From Nepenthes gracilis (Eukaryota; Streptophyta; Magnoliopsida; Caryophyllales; Nepenthaceae): 64,000 nt of DNA. The stretch is from NCBI GenBank assembly GCA_033239525.1, contig BSYO01000033.1:1727501-1791500 (forward strand), read 5' to 3'. Below are positions 38,701 to 48,746 of the stretch, in pieces (the stretch's first letter is position 1; every line of letters starts with the position of its first letter). The position numbers and the translations under genes are program-made. The notes below the pieces were generated by a model. The model had not been told where the DNA came from. It saw only the letters and a program-made list of their open reading frames with translations, and did no database searches.

Positions 38701-41700
38701 CCTACTTCTATTGTATGGATGATGGAATTGATGATTGATTGATGAATAAATGTCTGAGAAATTGATTACAATTGAGTAATTGTGACTTCATTTCTCCTCT
38801 CTTCCTTGGTGTCTTCTCCTTCTTGTCTCTACCCCTCTAGTTTTTGTTCTTGTCTCTATCCCTCTATAGCTCTTTTCTTTATTTTTCCCCTCTTCCCTAC
38901 ATCAAATTGGTATCAGAGACTAATTCCGTACAACCACACACCATCAGTGTCATTGCCAAACCCCTCGGTCCTTGGCCTTCTATCCCACCATTACCTTTGA
39001 CAATAGTCTCGTCCCCGTGTCTCCCACCACCACATCGGCGCAAACAGTTTCGCCCCTCTGCACCTCATCTCCTTCGTCCTCGTCATCATCTCATTCGTCT
39101 ACACCAAGCGTCGCCTTCATCGCCGTCTCCGTCACCTTCATGACCATCGCCGTCTCCGTTGCCGTCATCATTGCCGGACCAAGCAAGTGTCGCCGTCACC
39201 GCCTGAAAGGGAGGGCGTGCGCCGATCATCCGTGTCCCTTCTCTTTCTCCACGTCTATGAGCTTGAAGCTCCTGATATAAAAAAAAAAAAAAAACAAAAG
39301 AACAAAAAAAAGAAAAAGAAAAGAGAGGCAAACCACAAGGCAAGGCAAAAAAAAAATAGATTGAAAAAAAAGGCAGAAAAAAGGAGCAAAAAAAAAAAAA
39401 AGAAAAAAAAGAAACGAGAGAGAACAAAAAAGGATAAAAAAAAAAGACAAAAAAAAATCATTTTTGATCGCATATCTCTAGACCAAACGTCTCTGTTCCT
39501 TCAGACGAGATAGGCAGCTCGGTCTAATTTCGGCTCCCCTCTCACATGCCTATCAACGTTGGCGGTCGCTCGCACCACTGCTCGGCTTGCGGTTGGAAAG
39601 TTCACTACAGAAATTTTAACTGACGGGTTCGAATTCCAACCACCGGGGGAGAATTGATACGGATATCTAAACTATACCAAATTAGAAATGATTTACTTTA
39701 ATTCCCTTTGATTTTATTTTATTTGAAAGATTACGATTTTATTTGATTTTATTGTATTGTGATTTGATTTGATTAAGATTTTCTCTTCTTTAATTTTCTT
39801 TTATTTGATTAAAATTTTCTTTTCTTTTAGAAATTTAAGTCATATTCAATTAAGAAATTATATTTCTTTCCAACTTAGTCTAGAATTCGGATTCTCTATA
39901 TAAAAACCCTACTTATATTGTATGGATGATGGAATTGATGATTGATTGATGAATGAATGTTTGAGAAATTGATTGCAATTGAGCAATTGTGACTTCTTTT
40001 CTCCTCTCTCCCTTGGTGTCTTCTCCTTCTTGTCTTTACCCCTCTAGTCTTTATTCTTGTCTTTACCCCTCTATAGCTCTTCTCTCTATTTTCCCCCTCC
40101 TCCCTACATCACTATATGACAAAGCTTAAGACAAATTAATAAGTACAAAGTTGACAGGAATCACCACAATTTGTTTCTCCATATACATTTCTTTAACATT
40201 TAGAAGAGGAGGAAATCAGATGCTGAAAATTGGTGTAATCACACTAGTAACTCACGTTGAAGGAGCTTGTACCAAACAGTAAGAAAGAAAGACTGCAATC
40301 ATAGCCCATATACCCCTGTATAAAAAGAAATATTTAAGGCAACCAATTTTCAATCATCTCCTAATCTTTAAATGTCAAATGCAACAATGCACGAGGAGAA
40401 ACAATAACATACCTTTTGAATGAACTAACATTATCACTAGATGAACTGCTTGAAGGATTAAGAGCTTCACTAGCCCAGCTGCAAAGCCAAACCAAACAAA
40501 CAAGAAAGAAGGAAACAATGATATCAGTAAGCTAAATCCAAAACACCTAAATCTTACAACAAGACAGTAAAGCTTTAATATTTGTTGTGCTGGGTAAAAC
40601 AAACTTCATAGGCCAAAGCTAATTTCAAGGAAATTTCATTACTACTCCCCAGGGAATAAGATAAACTAACCATTCTCTTACAACTAAACTTTCATATTCA
40701 ATAATTACAGGCCACGGATTAGGACAATTTAACCATTCTCTTACAAACAAATTTAACCAATCCCAAAGCATGTAAAAGATAAATGGGCAAATGACAAACA
40801 TGGCATACAGCTGCATCGTCCAACTAGAAATGGAAACTTCCCAACCTATGTAGCAACATAGTAACCTGATCACTTCTAGAAATAGAGAAATTCCCTAGAC
40901 ATTAAGTAAAGACAAGCAAATGCATATGACAGACAAATATAGAGAGACGCAAGCAGAGAAAGAAACCTCCCATATCTACCAAACACAAGTAACTAAATTT
41001 CTTGACTATGTCTTAATTTTTGCCCTGGAGAAGTTAGAAATATATTGATCCTTCCATAACAAAATCAAATGTAAGAACAGTTCACCAACTAAATATGACA
41101 ATAACAATGCAAAAAGAAGAATCCTAGAAACAAAGTGTAAGCCAAAGACAAAAGAAAGCAATAATTGCACTCCCTTTTTTTTCTCTTATCTAATGTTTTC
41201 CCTTCAAAGAAGGGATTTTTGATAGTGGATGATTAAAGAAATGTTTATATTGCAAAGATGTTCAACATCCATGGAGACACACACAAAACATAATTACATG
41301 ACAAGACAAAAAAAATTGGTATAAAGGGGATACTCTATGTGCAACCCCAAGTAGTGTAATCAAACGTATCCTGCAAGTCTGTAACTCATGACATCTGAAG
41401 GGCCAAGAATCCAGAAGTTCTGTGAAGTAATATCATCAATCAGATTCAGGTTACATGCGCTTAAAACAACAACCTAAGCTCCTGTCCCACACTACCGAGA
41501 CGAAATCAATAAATAAGGATTACAGATTGGCGCCTAGGAGTGGAACCGGCATTTGTGAGGAAAGAAAAGCTATGAACTGCACTAGTCTACAATGACAAAA
41601 GAACTAAAGAAAAAGATGCAACTCATAAGAAAACTCATAAATCATCATTTCAACATTTCAGAAGTATCTCATAATCATCACATCCACGCAAAATGGCACA

Positions 41701-41845
41701 TAACTCACATTAGAAAGCATACACCAACAAGTAACAGTGTGATTGTACGAGGCTTGTATGCCCAAGCAGTCCAGGGATCAAGTTCATCATCAATGCCTGA
41801 TGAGCTTACATCACCATTTTCTTGAACAATGTCTTTTCTCCTCAT
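18596..41845 (-). CDS. PSS1: Phosphatidylserine synthase, base-exchange type (PSS1-like)
   Basis: Minus-strand exons: 41845-41709, 40478-40413, 40315-40256, 34288-34198, 23088-23034, 21528-21449, 21308-21192, 21049-20965, 20852-20761, 19564-19311, 18929-18841, 18723-18596. They join in frame (1254 nt, 417 aa, close to the usual length) with consensus splice sites. The family enzyme swaps the head group of a phospholipid for serine in the ER membrane. Diagnostic segments are [144 protein letters not shown] and [12 protein letters not shown]. About nine hydrophobic segments are visible, for example near residues 32-50, 70-88, 103-117, 280-305, 350-370 and 383-403. No stop or frameshift was found despite 4.1 kb of TEs and TRIMs in its introns. 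The start could lie further upstream (see 44422-44451). Confidence 0.95.
19030..19265 (+). repeat. Dispersed AT-rich repeat (copy B, PSS intron next to exon 18841-18929)
   Basis: See 15640-15860. Rich in ATATCG, CAATAT and GATACCGAT strings. It ends about 45 bp before the exon 19311-19564 donor. Confidence 0.5.
20711..20742. repeat. (AT)n microsatellite in PSS intron
   Basis: About 13 AT units, 20 bp from the 3' end of exon 20761-20852 on the minus strand (just past the donor). Confidence 0.9.
24540..26196 (+). repeat. Old 2-kb dispersed repeat, copy 1, left part (split by Gypsy element 2)
   Basis: From about 24550 the sequence parallels 35510 onward: AAGTGRCACYTRAT, GCACATTTTAG / GCATATTTTAG, CGCCTGACTGATGC / GTCTGACTAGTGC, AAATAGATCCATTGATTGAT-like, a purine-rich GAGAGAAAG tract, AATGAAGGCAAAT-like and CCACTCCCATTT. 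The similarity runs to the insertion point near 26196 and resumes after the inserted element. Non-coding. It may be an old LTR or non-autonomous element; type not resolved. Confidence 0.7.
26197..27228 (+). repeat. 5' LTR of Gypsy element 2
   Basis: 1032 bp, TGATGGG to ACGCATCA. TATATAA at 26705-26711 before CTTACAGAG is the likely TATA box; the other LTR has the same at about 32262. Confidence 0.9.
27230..27247 (+). other. Primer-binding site of Gypsy element 2
   Basis: TGGCGCCGTCTGTGGGAA, one base after the 5' LTR. This form is common in plant Tat-group Gypsy elements. Confidence 0.85.
27310..28881 (+). pseudogene. gag: gag of Gypsy element 2, one in-frame stop
   Basis: The frame from ATG 27310 (MTNTRAQAS) to TGA 28881 is 524 codons and is interrupted only by TGA at 27688-27690. 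Downstream segments are [79 protein letters not shown] and [12 protein letters not shown] with [20 protein letters not shown] after it. These are the retrotransposon gag domain and a C-terminal gag block. The position of TGA (GAA TGA AGG) is compatible with a C-to-T change in a CGA codon. Aside from this stop, the frame is clean over 1.57 kb, much better kept than in element 1. Confidence 0.88.
28900..29175 (+). pseudogene. Protease remnant of Gypsy element 2
   Basis: After gag, [20 protein letters not shown] and a segment ending [12 protein letters not shown] match the start of Gypsy aspartic protease. The catalytic Asp of the usual D-x-G-S motif is His here and the Gly is Lys, and the frame ends at 29175 shortly after. 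No further pol sequence follows. Confidence 0.7.
29540..31247 (-). pseudogene. Antisense gene of Tat element 2 (Transposase_28-type protein), decayed
   Basis: Minus-strand ATG at 31247. The N-terminal part has [43 protein letters not shown] interrupts at about 31034, and a likely spliced or frameshifted part follows. The frame at 30891-30361 ([60 protein letters not shown]) continues through a TAG at 30361-30363 to about 30070. A donor-like GAG/GTATAA near 30067 and an acceptor-like TGTGTAG at about 30000 suggest an intron. After it come [18 protein letters not shown] and a Glu-rich coiled-coil-like part ([20 protein letters not shown]) with two stops. The same protein type is seen opposite gag-pol in element 1. 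Role unknown. Confidence 0.75.
31712..32750 (+). repeat. 3' LTR of Gypsy element 2, 3' end truncated
   Basis: Matches 26197-27228 up to AATCAAGCGAATCCG, then switches to the flanking old repeat. Compared with the left LTR it lacks about 35 bp at the end and has an extra 45 bp or so near 32170-32215 that repeats CAAGGAAGG(T/C)CGC strings. Confidence 0.85.
32751..33010 (+). repeat. Old 2-kb dispersed repeat, copy 1, right part
   Basis: Starts GATGTTTTTCCTTATTATTTGAGG, parallel to GATGTTTTTTCTTATACTTAGTTTAAGG at about 37255. Continues with TTTTGGGTTTTGTAATTTGATTATTATTATATT and ends near 33010 at GGGCCGGAG (copy 2: GGGCCAAGG at about 37610). Confidence 0.7.
33595..33676. repeat. 41-bp tandem duplication
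   Basis: Two units starting ACACATGCAC(A/G)GACAAG and ending CCCAAACTAG (33595-33635, 33636-33676), followed by a decayed third. PSS intron; no coding sign. Confidence 0.85.
34547..34720 (+). repeat. Possible Au-like tRNA-derived SINE
   Basis: GGTGAGCCTTGGCTCAAATGG fits a pol III A box, GGTTTCAATAACAAAACAACC fits a decayed B box followed by the AAACA(A/G)CC string seen after the B box in Au SINEs. About 230 bp from PSS exon 34198-34288. No target duplication identified. Confidence 0.4.
35500..37615 (+). repeat. Old 2-kb dispersed repeat, copy 2 (uninterrupted)
   Basis: Sister of 24540-26196 plus 32751-33010. It shows the full unbroken length, about 2.1 kb, and so defines the insertion site of Gypsy element 2 in copy 1. 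Both ends carry a related string (TTTTTGGGATTAAG... start; ATTTTTGGATCTTAATTTCAAATC near end). A purine-rich tract lies at 35836-35900. No reading frame of note. Confidence 0.7.
37931..37980. repeat. (TAC)n(TTA)n microsatellite
   Basis: CTACTACTACTGCTACTACTACTACTATTATTATTATT-type triplet run in PSS intron. The apparent plus-strand reading frame over it ends in a poly-leucine run and is an artefact. Confidence 0.9.
38433..38904 (+). repeat. 5' LTR of TRIM-like element
   Basis: Matches 39655-40111. Both have TTCTCTATATAA(G/A)AACCC (about 38686 and 39892), a likely TATA region, and TGATGGAATTGATGATTGATTG after it. Confidence 0.88.
38908..38920 (+). other. Primer-binding site of TRIM-like element (tRNA-Met type)
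   Basis: TGGTATCAGAGAC three bases after the LTR end, complementary to the 3' end of plant initiator tRNA-Met. Confidence 0.85.
39655..40111 (+). repeat. 3' LTR of TRIM-like element
   Basis: See 38433-38904. It is 15 bp shorter. Confidence 0.88.
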
Positions 41846-43033
41846 TCTCCAATAATCATTAAGCTACATAGGCCTACTGCTCTTTGGATACAACACCTAA
41901 CTGTAAATTCAAAAGGAATGGTAAAGGGGCAAGCATTTCCCAAGCATAAGAAAAGAACAACACAGGATCTTGAACAAGAACAACATTACATAGAAAGAGA
42001 CAACCATGCACAATGAGTTGAGATCGCAAACAAATACTCAAAAAAGAGAAATGAACTAAAACAGCTTGGCTGAAGATGTTATAGAGAATCAAAACAGCAG
42101 TAACTCAAACACGTAAAATGATAAATTTCAAAGAGCTCCAGCAAAAGTAAGCTAGGTGCAGTCCAATTAATACAGTTTTATGTTGTTCAAACAAATCAAC
42201 ACTGCAAACGCTTCATTTTTTGAATTTTTGATAAACAGGTCATCAGCAAAGACAACCAAAATATCTTCAGAGGCTAAAGGTGGGCAATAAGGCAAGTGCT
42301 CTTGGAATGCATCCACATCTAAATGGGCCTTGAACACACCGCAACCCCAACAGCACAAGAAATTTGTCTCCAGAATGACTTGACCTATAACAAGTGGTAC
42401 ATCTAAAATAATGGAGTGACACAACCAAAAACAATCTCAGGAGATGATAATTAACCGGAGAGAAAAAAAAAAGTGAAAACCCAAAATATTTTATTGCTGT
42501 TATATCATCAGAAAACAGAGTGAAACAACCAGAGATTGAATATGTTAAAATCTAAAGTCTTCTTAAGAGAGCAAATGTAACATGTGTTCCATGATGAATT
42601 TACTAGAAAAAAGGAAGATAGGAAGGAAAAAAAAAAGTGACAAAACACCATCCTAGTGCTTCAAATTCTTTGCATATACAAAAGAAGAAGTTGGAATGGA
42701 TGTTAAAGTTAAAAGCCATGCCAAAACTGAAATGGGAAATCTCAAATATATCCTTGCCAAAGCATTCTCTCTAAAAATATATGCCTCCTGGATGTTCCAA
42801 CAACAAACAAATAAGATACTTATGCATATCATAGACATCACTTTAACGGAATTTTAACCAATAACTACAGCAAGGTGAACACTGAATCTGGAAAAAAAAA
42901 GGACCAGATTTCCAATAATGATGTCTGAAATAAAGATTGAAATTCACAAAAGCTGAGAAGGCATGTATATTGGCAGTTGAACAAACAGGCATATCAATTT
43001 GCGTTAGAAATAATAAAACTTTAGAGGATACAA

Positions 43034-43237
43034 ACAAATATAAATAAAAACATTAGTGTAATTTATCATATATTATTCTAATAATAGTAGGCCACTTATA
43101 TATATAGAGTAACCAATATAAAAACTATTGAAAGTAATAATTACAAAGATATAGATTTACAAAATATTATAATATATTATATATATTCTTCTAATTCCAT
43201 AATATTATATATTTGAAATATAATATTATAGAATATT

Positions 43238-43289
<52 letters not shown>

Positions 43290-43293
43290 TTGA
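43034..43293 (+). repeat. Diverged direct repeat, left copy, ending in (AT)n
   Basis: Parallels 44039-44280: AAAACATTAGT(G/A)TAATT, AATAGTAGG(C/T)CACTT, AGAGTAAC, TTATAATATATTA, TTCTTCT, AATATTACAATATATA, ending ATTATATTTGA. Includes (AT)n at 43241-43282. With the right copy it flanks the 29-bp minisatellite, like a small LTR element. Confidence 0.7.
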
Positions 43294-43578
43294 CATCTCT
43301 CTCAAACTCAATGAGGTAATTGAATACCAACTTGAGTTTAGAAACCAGGTCATAAATATAGAGGCTAGATGTCGACATAAGACAATGGGATGAAACTAAT
43401 GAGCAACTAACTGGAGACTATAACAAGGACTGAAAACTACCGAAGCTTCAAGAAATGGATGACAAGTATAAATAAGGAATTACGACCATTATATAGACGA
43501 GACAACGGAAGGCCAAATATGGATGATGCCATCAAATAGGACAATTGTTGTCTTTTCCAGCGAGTGGAGAGAGAGTTG

Positions 43579-43981
43579 CCTATTTCAACGAATGAGACAG
43601 AAAACCACCTATTTCAACAACTGATACACATAGTCATCTATTTCAATGACCGATACAAGAAGTTGTCTATTTCAACAACTGAGACAAAAATCCATCAATT
43701 TCAACAATTGATGTAGGAAACTGTCCATTTCAACGACCAAGACAAATAGCCATCAATGTCAATAACTGATGCAGGAAGCCGTCTATTTCAACGACCGAGA
43801 TAGATAGCCACCTATTTCTATGATCGAGACAGATAGTTGTTTATTTCAACGACCAATACATGAAGTCATCTATTTCCACGACCAAATGCAAACAACCGTC
43901 TACTTCAACTACCGATACAAAGAATCGTCTATTTAAATGGTTGGGGTTGAGAGTTGTTTATTTCAACAACTGAGTACATAG
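43579..43981. repeat. 29-bp minisatellite, 13 full units plus a part, PSS intron 1
   Basis: Consensus about TCTATTTCAACGACCGAGAC plus AAATAGCCG-like tail. Units start at about 43579, 43608, 43637 and so on, all 29 bp except one of 30 bp. Units differ at several positions each, so the array is old. It lies between two direct repeats (43034-43293 and 44039-44280). Confidence 0.9.
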
Positions 43982-44038
43982 AACTTGGTTCTAATTCTAT
44001 GTTAAAAATAACAAATGTTAGAACTTGGTTCCAATACC

Positions 44039-44280
44039 AACAAATATGAGTGAAAACATTAGTATAATTCATTATATATTCTTCTGATAATAGTAGGTCA
44101 CTTGTATAGAGTAACTGATATAAAACATATATAAAAAGTAACAATTACAAAAATACGGTGAATATTTAAGAGTATTATAATATATTACATATATTCTTCT
44201 GATATTGTAATATTATGTATTTAGAAAGATAATATTAAAGAATATTACAATATATATATACATATATATATTATATTTGA
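44039..44280 (+). repeat. Diverged direct repeat, right copy
   Basis: See 43034-43293. Shortly before it, GAACTTGGTTC(T/C)AAT occurs twice (43981 and 44022). Confidence 0.7.
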
Positions 44281-44421
44281 TAAACTGAAAGCCAATATCA
44301 CAATTTAAACTATTTAAAACCCCTAATGCTCAAACATCAGCAACAATGCATACATAACCAATACTAATAATTGCAATAATGACACTAATACACGCAAAAC
44401 AGTGTTTAGTAATATACTCAC

Positions 44422-44451
44422 GTAAGATACGACTGAGAAAGGCATCCCCAT
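44422..44451 (-). other. Likely PSS 5' exon end with an in-frame upstream ATG
   Basis: On the minus strand the sequence TATCTTAC/GTGAGTATATT has a strong donor after 44422. An acceptor (CTATGTAG) lies at 41864, so joining 44422 to 41863 is plausible. An ATG at 44451 would then read 10 codons, cross the junction and run in frame through six more codons into the PSS start at 41845, giving a 433-aa protein. A CT-rich leader precedes it (about 44540-44525 on the minus strand). Homologues suggest the shorter start, so I keep 41845 in the main call. Confidence 0.5.
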
Positions 44452-44756
44452 TGGTATACAATAGCGGAACGAGGACGCGACCGCCGGATCAGCAGAGGAA
44501 TTTAAACACCGACGTTGCTGAGACAGAGAGAGAGAAACTAATTAATGGCGAGGGAATTACAGAAATCCAAGAGCAAATAAAGGAATAGGGCACATTGATG
44601 GATAAATTATTCGCAAACTACGAGTATTTACTTGCCTCACACAAACTACGAGATCTTTCTCCCGTTCTCCCTGGCTCCACTGATATCCTTTTAGTGGCTT
44701 TCGAGAAGAAGAGAGGCAAAACCGGAAAAGCCCGCCCAGGGATACAAAAAGAGCAG

Positions 44757-44832
44757 GGAGGGGGGCTGCGACGCCTCCGACGCCCATCTTGGCCGTCGGA
44801 TTTTAAATCCGATGGCCGATGTTTTTTAAAAA
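44757..44832. repeat. Possible half copy of the 45605-45887 MITE
   Basis: GGGAGGGGGCTGCGACGCC, then GGCCGTCGGATTTTAAATCC followed by GATGGCC and an A-rich run. The self-complementary block matches the inner TIR block of the MITE (GGGCCGTCGGATTTTTTAATCC). About 300 bp upstream of the putative PSS 5' exon. Confidence 0.5.
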
Positions 44833-45604
44833 AAAAAATTGAGAAAAACCGAAAAAAAGGAAAACGTTTTTGTAATCAAATAAAAAAAATTACAAAAATA
44901 AAAAAATAATATTAAATCTTTAAATAATTTAAATTTAATAAATGATTTTATTTATCTTTTTAAAAAATAAAACCCCTTAATTTTACGAAAAAAACTATAA
45001 AAAATGCATGCAACACACGCGTGTATTTTTTTACTGTTTCTTCTCACACATTGCCACACTATTTTATTTTATTTTTACTATTTTCTTACCTGTGTGAATT
45101 TTTTAAGTAATTTATTAGGTAAAAATGAGTGTAAGAATATTAATTTTTATATTATTATATAATTATTTAAATATTAATATTAATTATTAGTTACATATAG
45201 AAATTTTCATATTTTTTAATATTTTATTTCAGAAATATTTAATATTTTAAGGCAATTTTAAACAATGTGACTATTAGATTAAAAACAAATTTATATAATT
45301 TTGATTATTTTGTATGAATGGCTATTAAAATAGGAATAATTACCCTATAAAAATACTTATAAAATGAGATTTATTATTACTATAATTTAAAATATAATTA
45401 TTTTTAAATAAATAATTATAATTATTACACCCACCATTGACCCTTATATTTAATATATGATATTTTTATTTTTAATAATTTATTTATTATTATTATCTGA
45501 TAATATATATATAATATAATATAATTTTTATGTTATTTATGTCAGCTAATGAACCTTATTATAAATGTTAGAATAATTAGGGAGGTGTTTGGCAGGGCTG
45601 AGGG

Positions 45605-45887
45605 GGCATCCAGCGCGGAGCCCCCTCCAGCGCCCACGGGGCCGTTGGATTTGAAATCCAACGGCCCCCTTTTTAAAAAAAAAATATTATAAAATTTAAA
45701 AATAAAAAATATTAAAATTTATATTTTTATAATCAAAATATAAAAAAAATATTAAAAAAATTAAAAAAAATAAAAAATATGTTTTTTTTATTATAAATTT
45801 TGGGCCGTCGGATTTTTTAATCCAATGGCCCAAACGAAGCGCTGGACGCCGTCCAGCGCTAGGGGGCGTTGGACGCCCCCCGAATCC
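45605..45887. mobile_element. MITE (DNA transposon, about 283 bp) with 10-bp flanking duplication
   Basis: GTGTTTGGCA flanks it at 45595-45604 and 45888-45897. The ends are inverted repeats, imperfect: left GGGCTGAGGGGGCATCCAGC, right (reverse complement) GGATTCGGGGGGCGTCCAAC. Each TIR also contains its own palindrome (GGCCGTTGGATTTGAAATCC with its partner; GGGCCGTCGGATTTTTTAATCC with its partner). The centre is A/T-rich with no coding. A 9- or 10-bp duplication fits a Mutator-like origin better than hAT (8 bp), but this is inference. Confidence 0.75.
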
Positions 45888-48535
45888 GTGTTTGGCAAGC
45901 CCTATTATGGCAGGTACCATCTGAAATTAATAAAATCTGATGCATCTTTAAAAAAAAAAAGTAAAAAAAAAAGGGTAAAATGGGACGAACGAAAAAAAGT
46001 TCTGAAATACTACGAAAAAAAGTTCTGAAATACTACAAAAAATACACAGTACGAGAATCAGGAGTGGGTCCCACAAAGACGTGTGGCCCACTTACTGAGC
46101 TTTCGGCAGGTGGGGGATCCACTCGAGGTGCTGAAAGAGTCAAATGCCACGGGCGTCGATTGGAAGGAACATCTAAAATAGCAATTCTCTACAGTAAAAT
46201 TTTAAGTTATATTTTTTAAACTATTTTTATTATAATATAATATATTTATTTTACTTATTTAATTTCTATATTAATTTAATTATATAAATAGATATATTAG
46301 ATATTATATTATTTTAAAATATCTAAAAAGCAAACCTTTAAAGATAGTCCACACATCCTTTCTAAATGTGGGAAAGGGTTTGTTTTTCATGTATATTTGA
46401 TTGTAAAAATAAAATAAAATTTAAATTATTATAAGAAATTTTAGTAAGATAATATTTTAATTTCACAGGATCTTGATTATCATATTTCTTCATTCATCAA
46501 TCTAATTATGTATAGATAATTAATATACGTACCTGGATCCATGATCATTAAACTTTTATACCCAACTATAATCGTTCTTTTCTCGAAAAATTGAGAGATA
46601 ATTTTTCTCTCTTCTCCTTATAACTTGTTAAATGTTATACAAGTTTTGTATGTCCCTCAAATGATGGCCAAGGATATTATTTTATGAAGGGAGAGAGGAC
46701 CATTCTCAAATTACTAAAATGTCTCTTCTTTCGTCCAAGTGATGTGTCTTGAATAGGTATAACTGTTGAGAAGTGATATCCTTTCGCTCAACGGGTATGT
46801 CTCAAAGAGACAAATTTATTCACCAAAGAACATATCATTTAAGAAATAACATATTCTTTCCATCAAATTATATGTCTTGAATAGGCGTGTCTTTTAGAAA
46901 ACTTCTCTTTACTAATATATATATATAAACTAGTATGATTATTTAATTAATTTAATAAATTAATAATTCATATGTCTCGTCATGTGGGACATATTTCTAA
47001 CAATTATATTATATAAGAATTTTTTATTAGAATAGAGACAAAAATAAATATTATATTTTAAATTTTTATAAAAAATAAATTTAATAATGTGAAAATTATT
47101 CAATAATAACACTGAATAATAATATGCCCTGCTTCGAGAGGGGTGCCACGGGTCTAGAAGGCACGAATAGCTAGTGTTAATAAGAGATTGTCAGCCCTAA
47201 GTCGGTAGGTGGGTAGAGCTAGCAAGATTTATTGGTACCAATTATGGGGTTTACATGATTGGATTGTGACTTTTAAAAATGAATTATAAATTATAATTTA
47301 TTAAACTTTAGAAATAAATAATATTGTGATTTTTAATATTTATTATTCTTATTTTTTAATAATAATATTTCTTTAATATTGCTATTTTTTTATTTTTAAA
47401 GTTTTCAACAAATAAAAGAATTTGGAGATCTGTTTTAGATATTATCAAATAACACAATTTTTTACTTATCAATTTATTCTATTAATTTATATAAAAATAA
47501 ATAAACAAAATAAATATCACATCATAATAAGGATTAAAAAATAACTGCATGTCGTAACATTACAAGAAATTATATTATTGTTAGGTAAATAGTCATATAT
47601 TTTGTACACATTTTATAGTACAAACTAGAAAAAGGAAAAATAATATTCAACTTTGTGGCAATAAGGAAAACACGTGCACGTACCCTTACTCGTACGTACG
47701 TACACGGGTGACACAGTGAATAATATAGAGAAATATATGGCTCTGCTGATTTAGCCAGGTGAGCTGCAGGTGCTCTCCTTTGACCAAGCATTGGTCATAT
47801 AGCACACGAATGATGTTATATTATTACGTTACTATTAATTATGCGTATAATTATTTTTAAAAATACATTTTATAATTAACTTAGCAATTAAAATATATAA
47901 TAATTATTTATATTTAAATAATTTATTCATAATGATAAAATAATATGATATATTATCTATTTGTTAAACCTGTGTGGGCCCCTCTCGTCCTTGTCGTCAA
48001 TAATGCAGATACAAATATATATATATATAATATTTAGACAGAAAGTAAAAATAATCACTTAACTAAAAATAATTAACCCATTCTGAATTATAATTTTCAA
48101 ATGAAGTAACTGGGCCTAAACCCAACCCGGCCCATCTTAATGGCCACAGTCTCTCCCAAACCCAGCCCGAGCTCATCTTTGGTCCAAGTCCGATGGCATG
48201 CTTTTGGAACAGTCTAATTTAGTCTTGAATTTAATTCAAAGCCATTTTCGAAGCCATTTGCGCAGCAGAGAAAACGATGCAGAGCTAATCAAATGGCATT
48301 CAGCTTTCCATATAATCATCTCTGAAGCAACAAGCACCGATCACAGTGCCTTGGCCGCGTTCATCAACCACAGAGTAAAAAGTAGTCCATATAGATGACT
48401 ATGAACGTTGCAGTAAGATCAAGAACATCAACAGATCATTGATGGCATACACAAGACATCAATTTTTCGGTTATTTTCTCTGCTTTTCACACACCCTTCT
48501 TCACTGACTCATAAAAGCACAGCCCCGAATGCCGT

Positions 48536-48746
48536 TAACTGACTCACTGTAATGATAAATACCAAAATTGAATCAGCATGACCAATATCAGGGCAATGGA
48601 GTTCACAGTTTTTTTTTGGTTAAGAGTTCCTAGTTCTCACTAACTGACTGACTGTAATGATAAATACCAAAATTGAATCAGCATGGCCAATATCAGGGCA
48701 ATGGAGTTCACAGTTTTTTTTTTGGTTAAGAGTTCCTAGTTCTCAC
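48536..48746. repeat. 105-bp tandem duplication downstream of the helicase
   Basis: TAACTGACT(C/G)ACTGTAATG to GTTCCTAGTTCTCAC occurs twice in a row (48536-48640 and 48641-48746) with about three differences, so it is recent. It lies about 670 bp after the helicase stop. Confidence 0.95.

Larger units (their letters stand above)
38433..40111 (+). mobile_element. TRIM-like non-autonomous LTR retrotransposon
   Basis: LTRs 38433-38904 (472 bp) and 39655-40111 (457 bp), both TGAT(G/A)CGGA(C/T)ATCTAAAC to CCCTACATCA. Flanks are CCATA (38428-38432) and CTATA (40112-40116), a 5-bp duplication with one change. Interior about 750 bp: a primer site TGGTATCAGAGAC at 38908 complementary to initiator tRNA-Met, CT/CG-rich sequence to about 39240, a long A-rich tract (39280-39460), and a purine-rich tract CCGGGGGAGAAT right before the second LTR. 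No gag or pol. It is larger than classic TRIMs but has the same plan. Its right edge is about 145 bp from PSS exon 40256-40315. Confidence 0.88.

Noticed and set aside
39086..39513. Lys-rich plus-strand and Phe-rich minus-strand open frames
   Set aside because: They come from the A-rich tract in the TRIM-like element interior; low complexity, no start context, no homology.
43579..43981. CRISPR-like array
   Set aside because: Units are contiguous 29-bp repeats without unique spacers, in a plant intron; it is a minisatellite.
44595..44909. Divergent plus-strand 104-aa frame upstream of PSS
   Set aside because: Low-complexity Lys-rich end from an A-rich run and overlap with the MITE-like block; no homology or splicing pattern.
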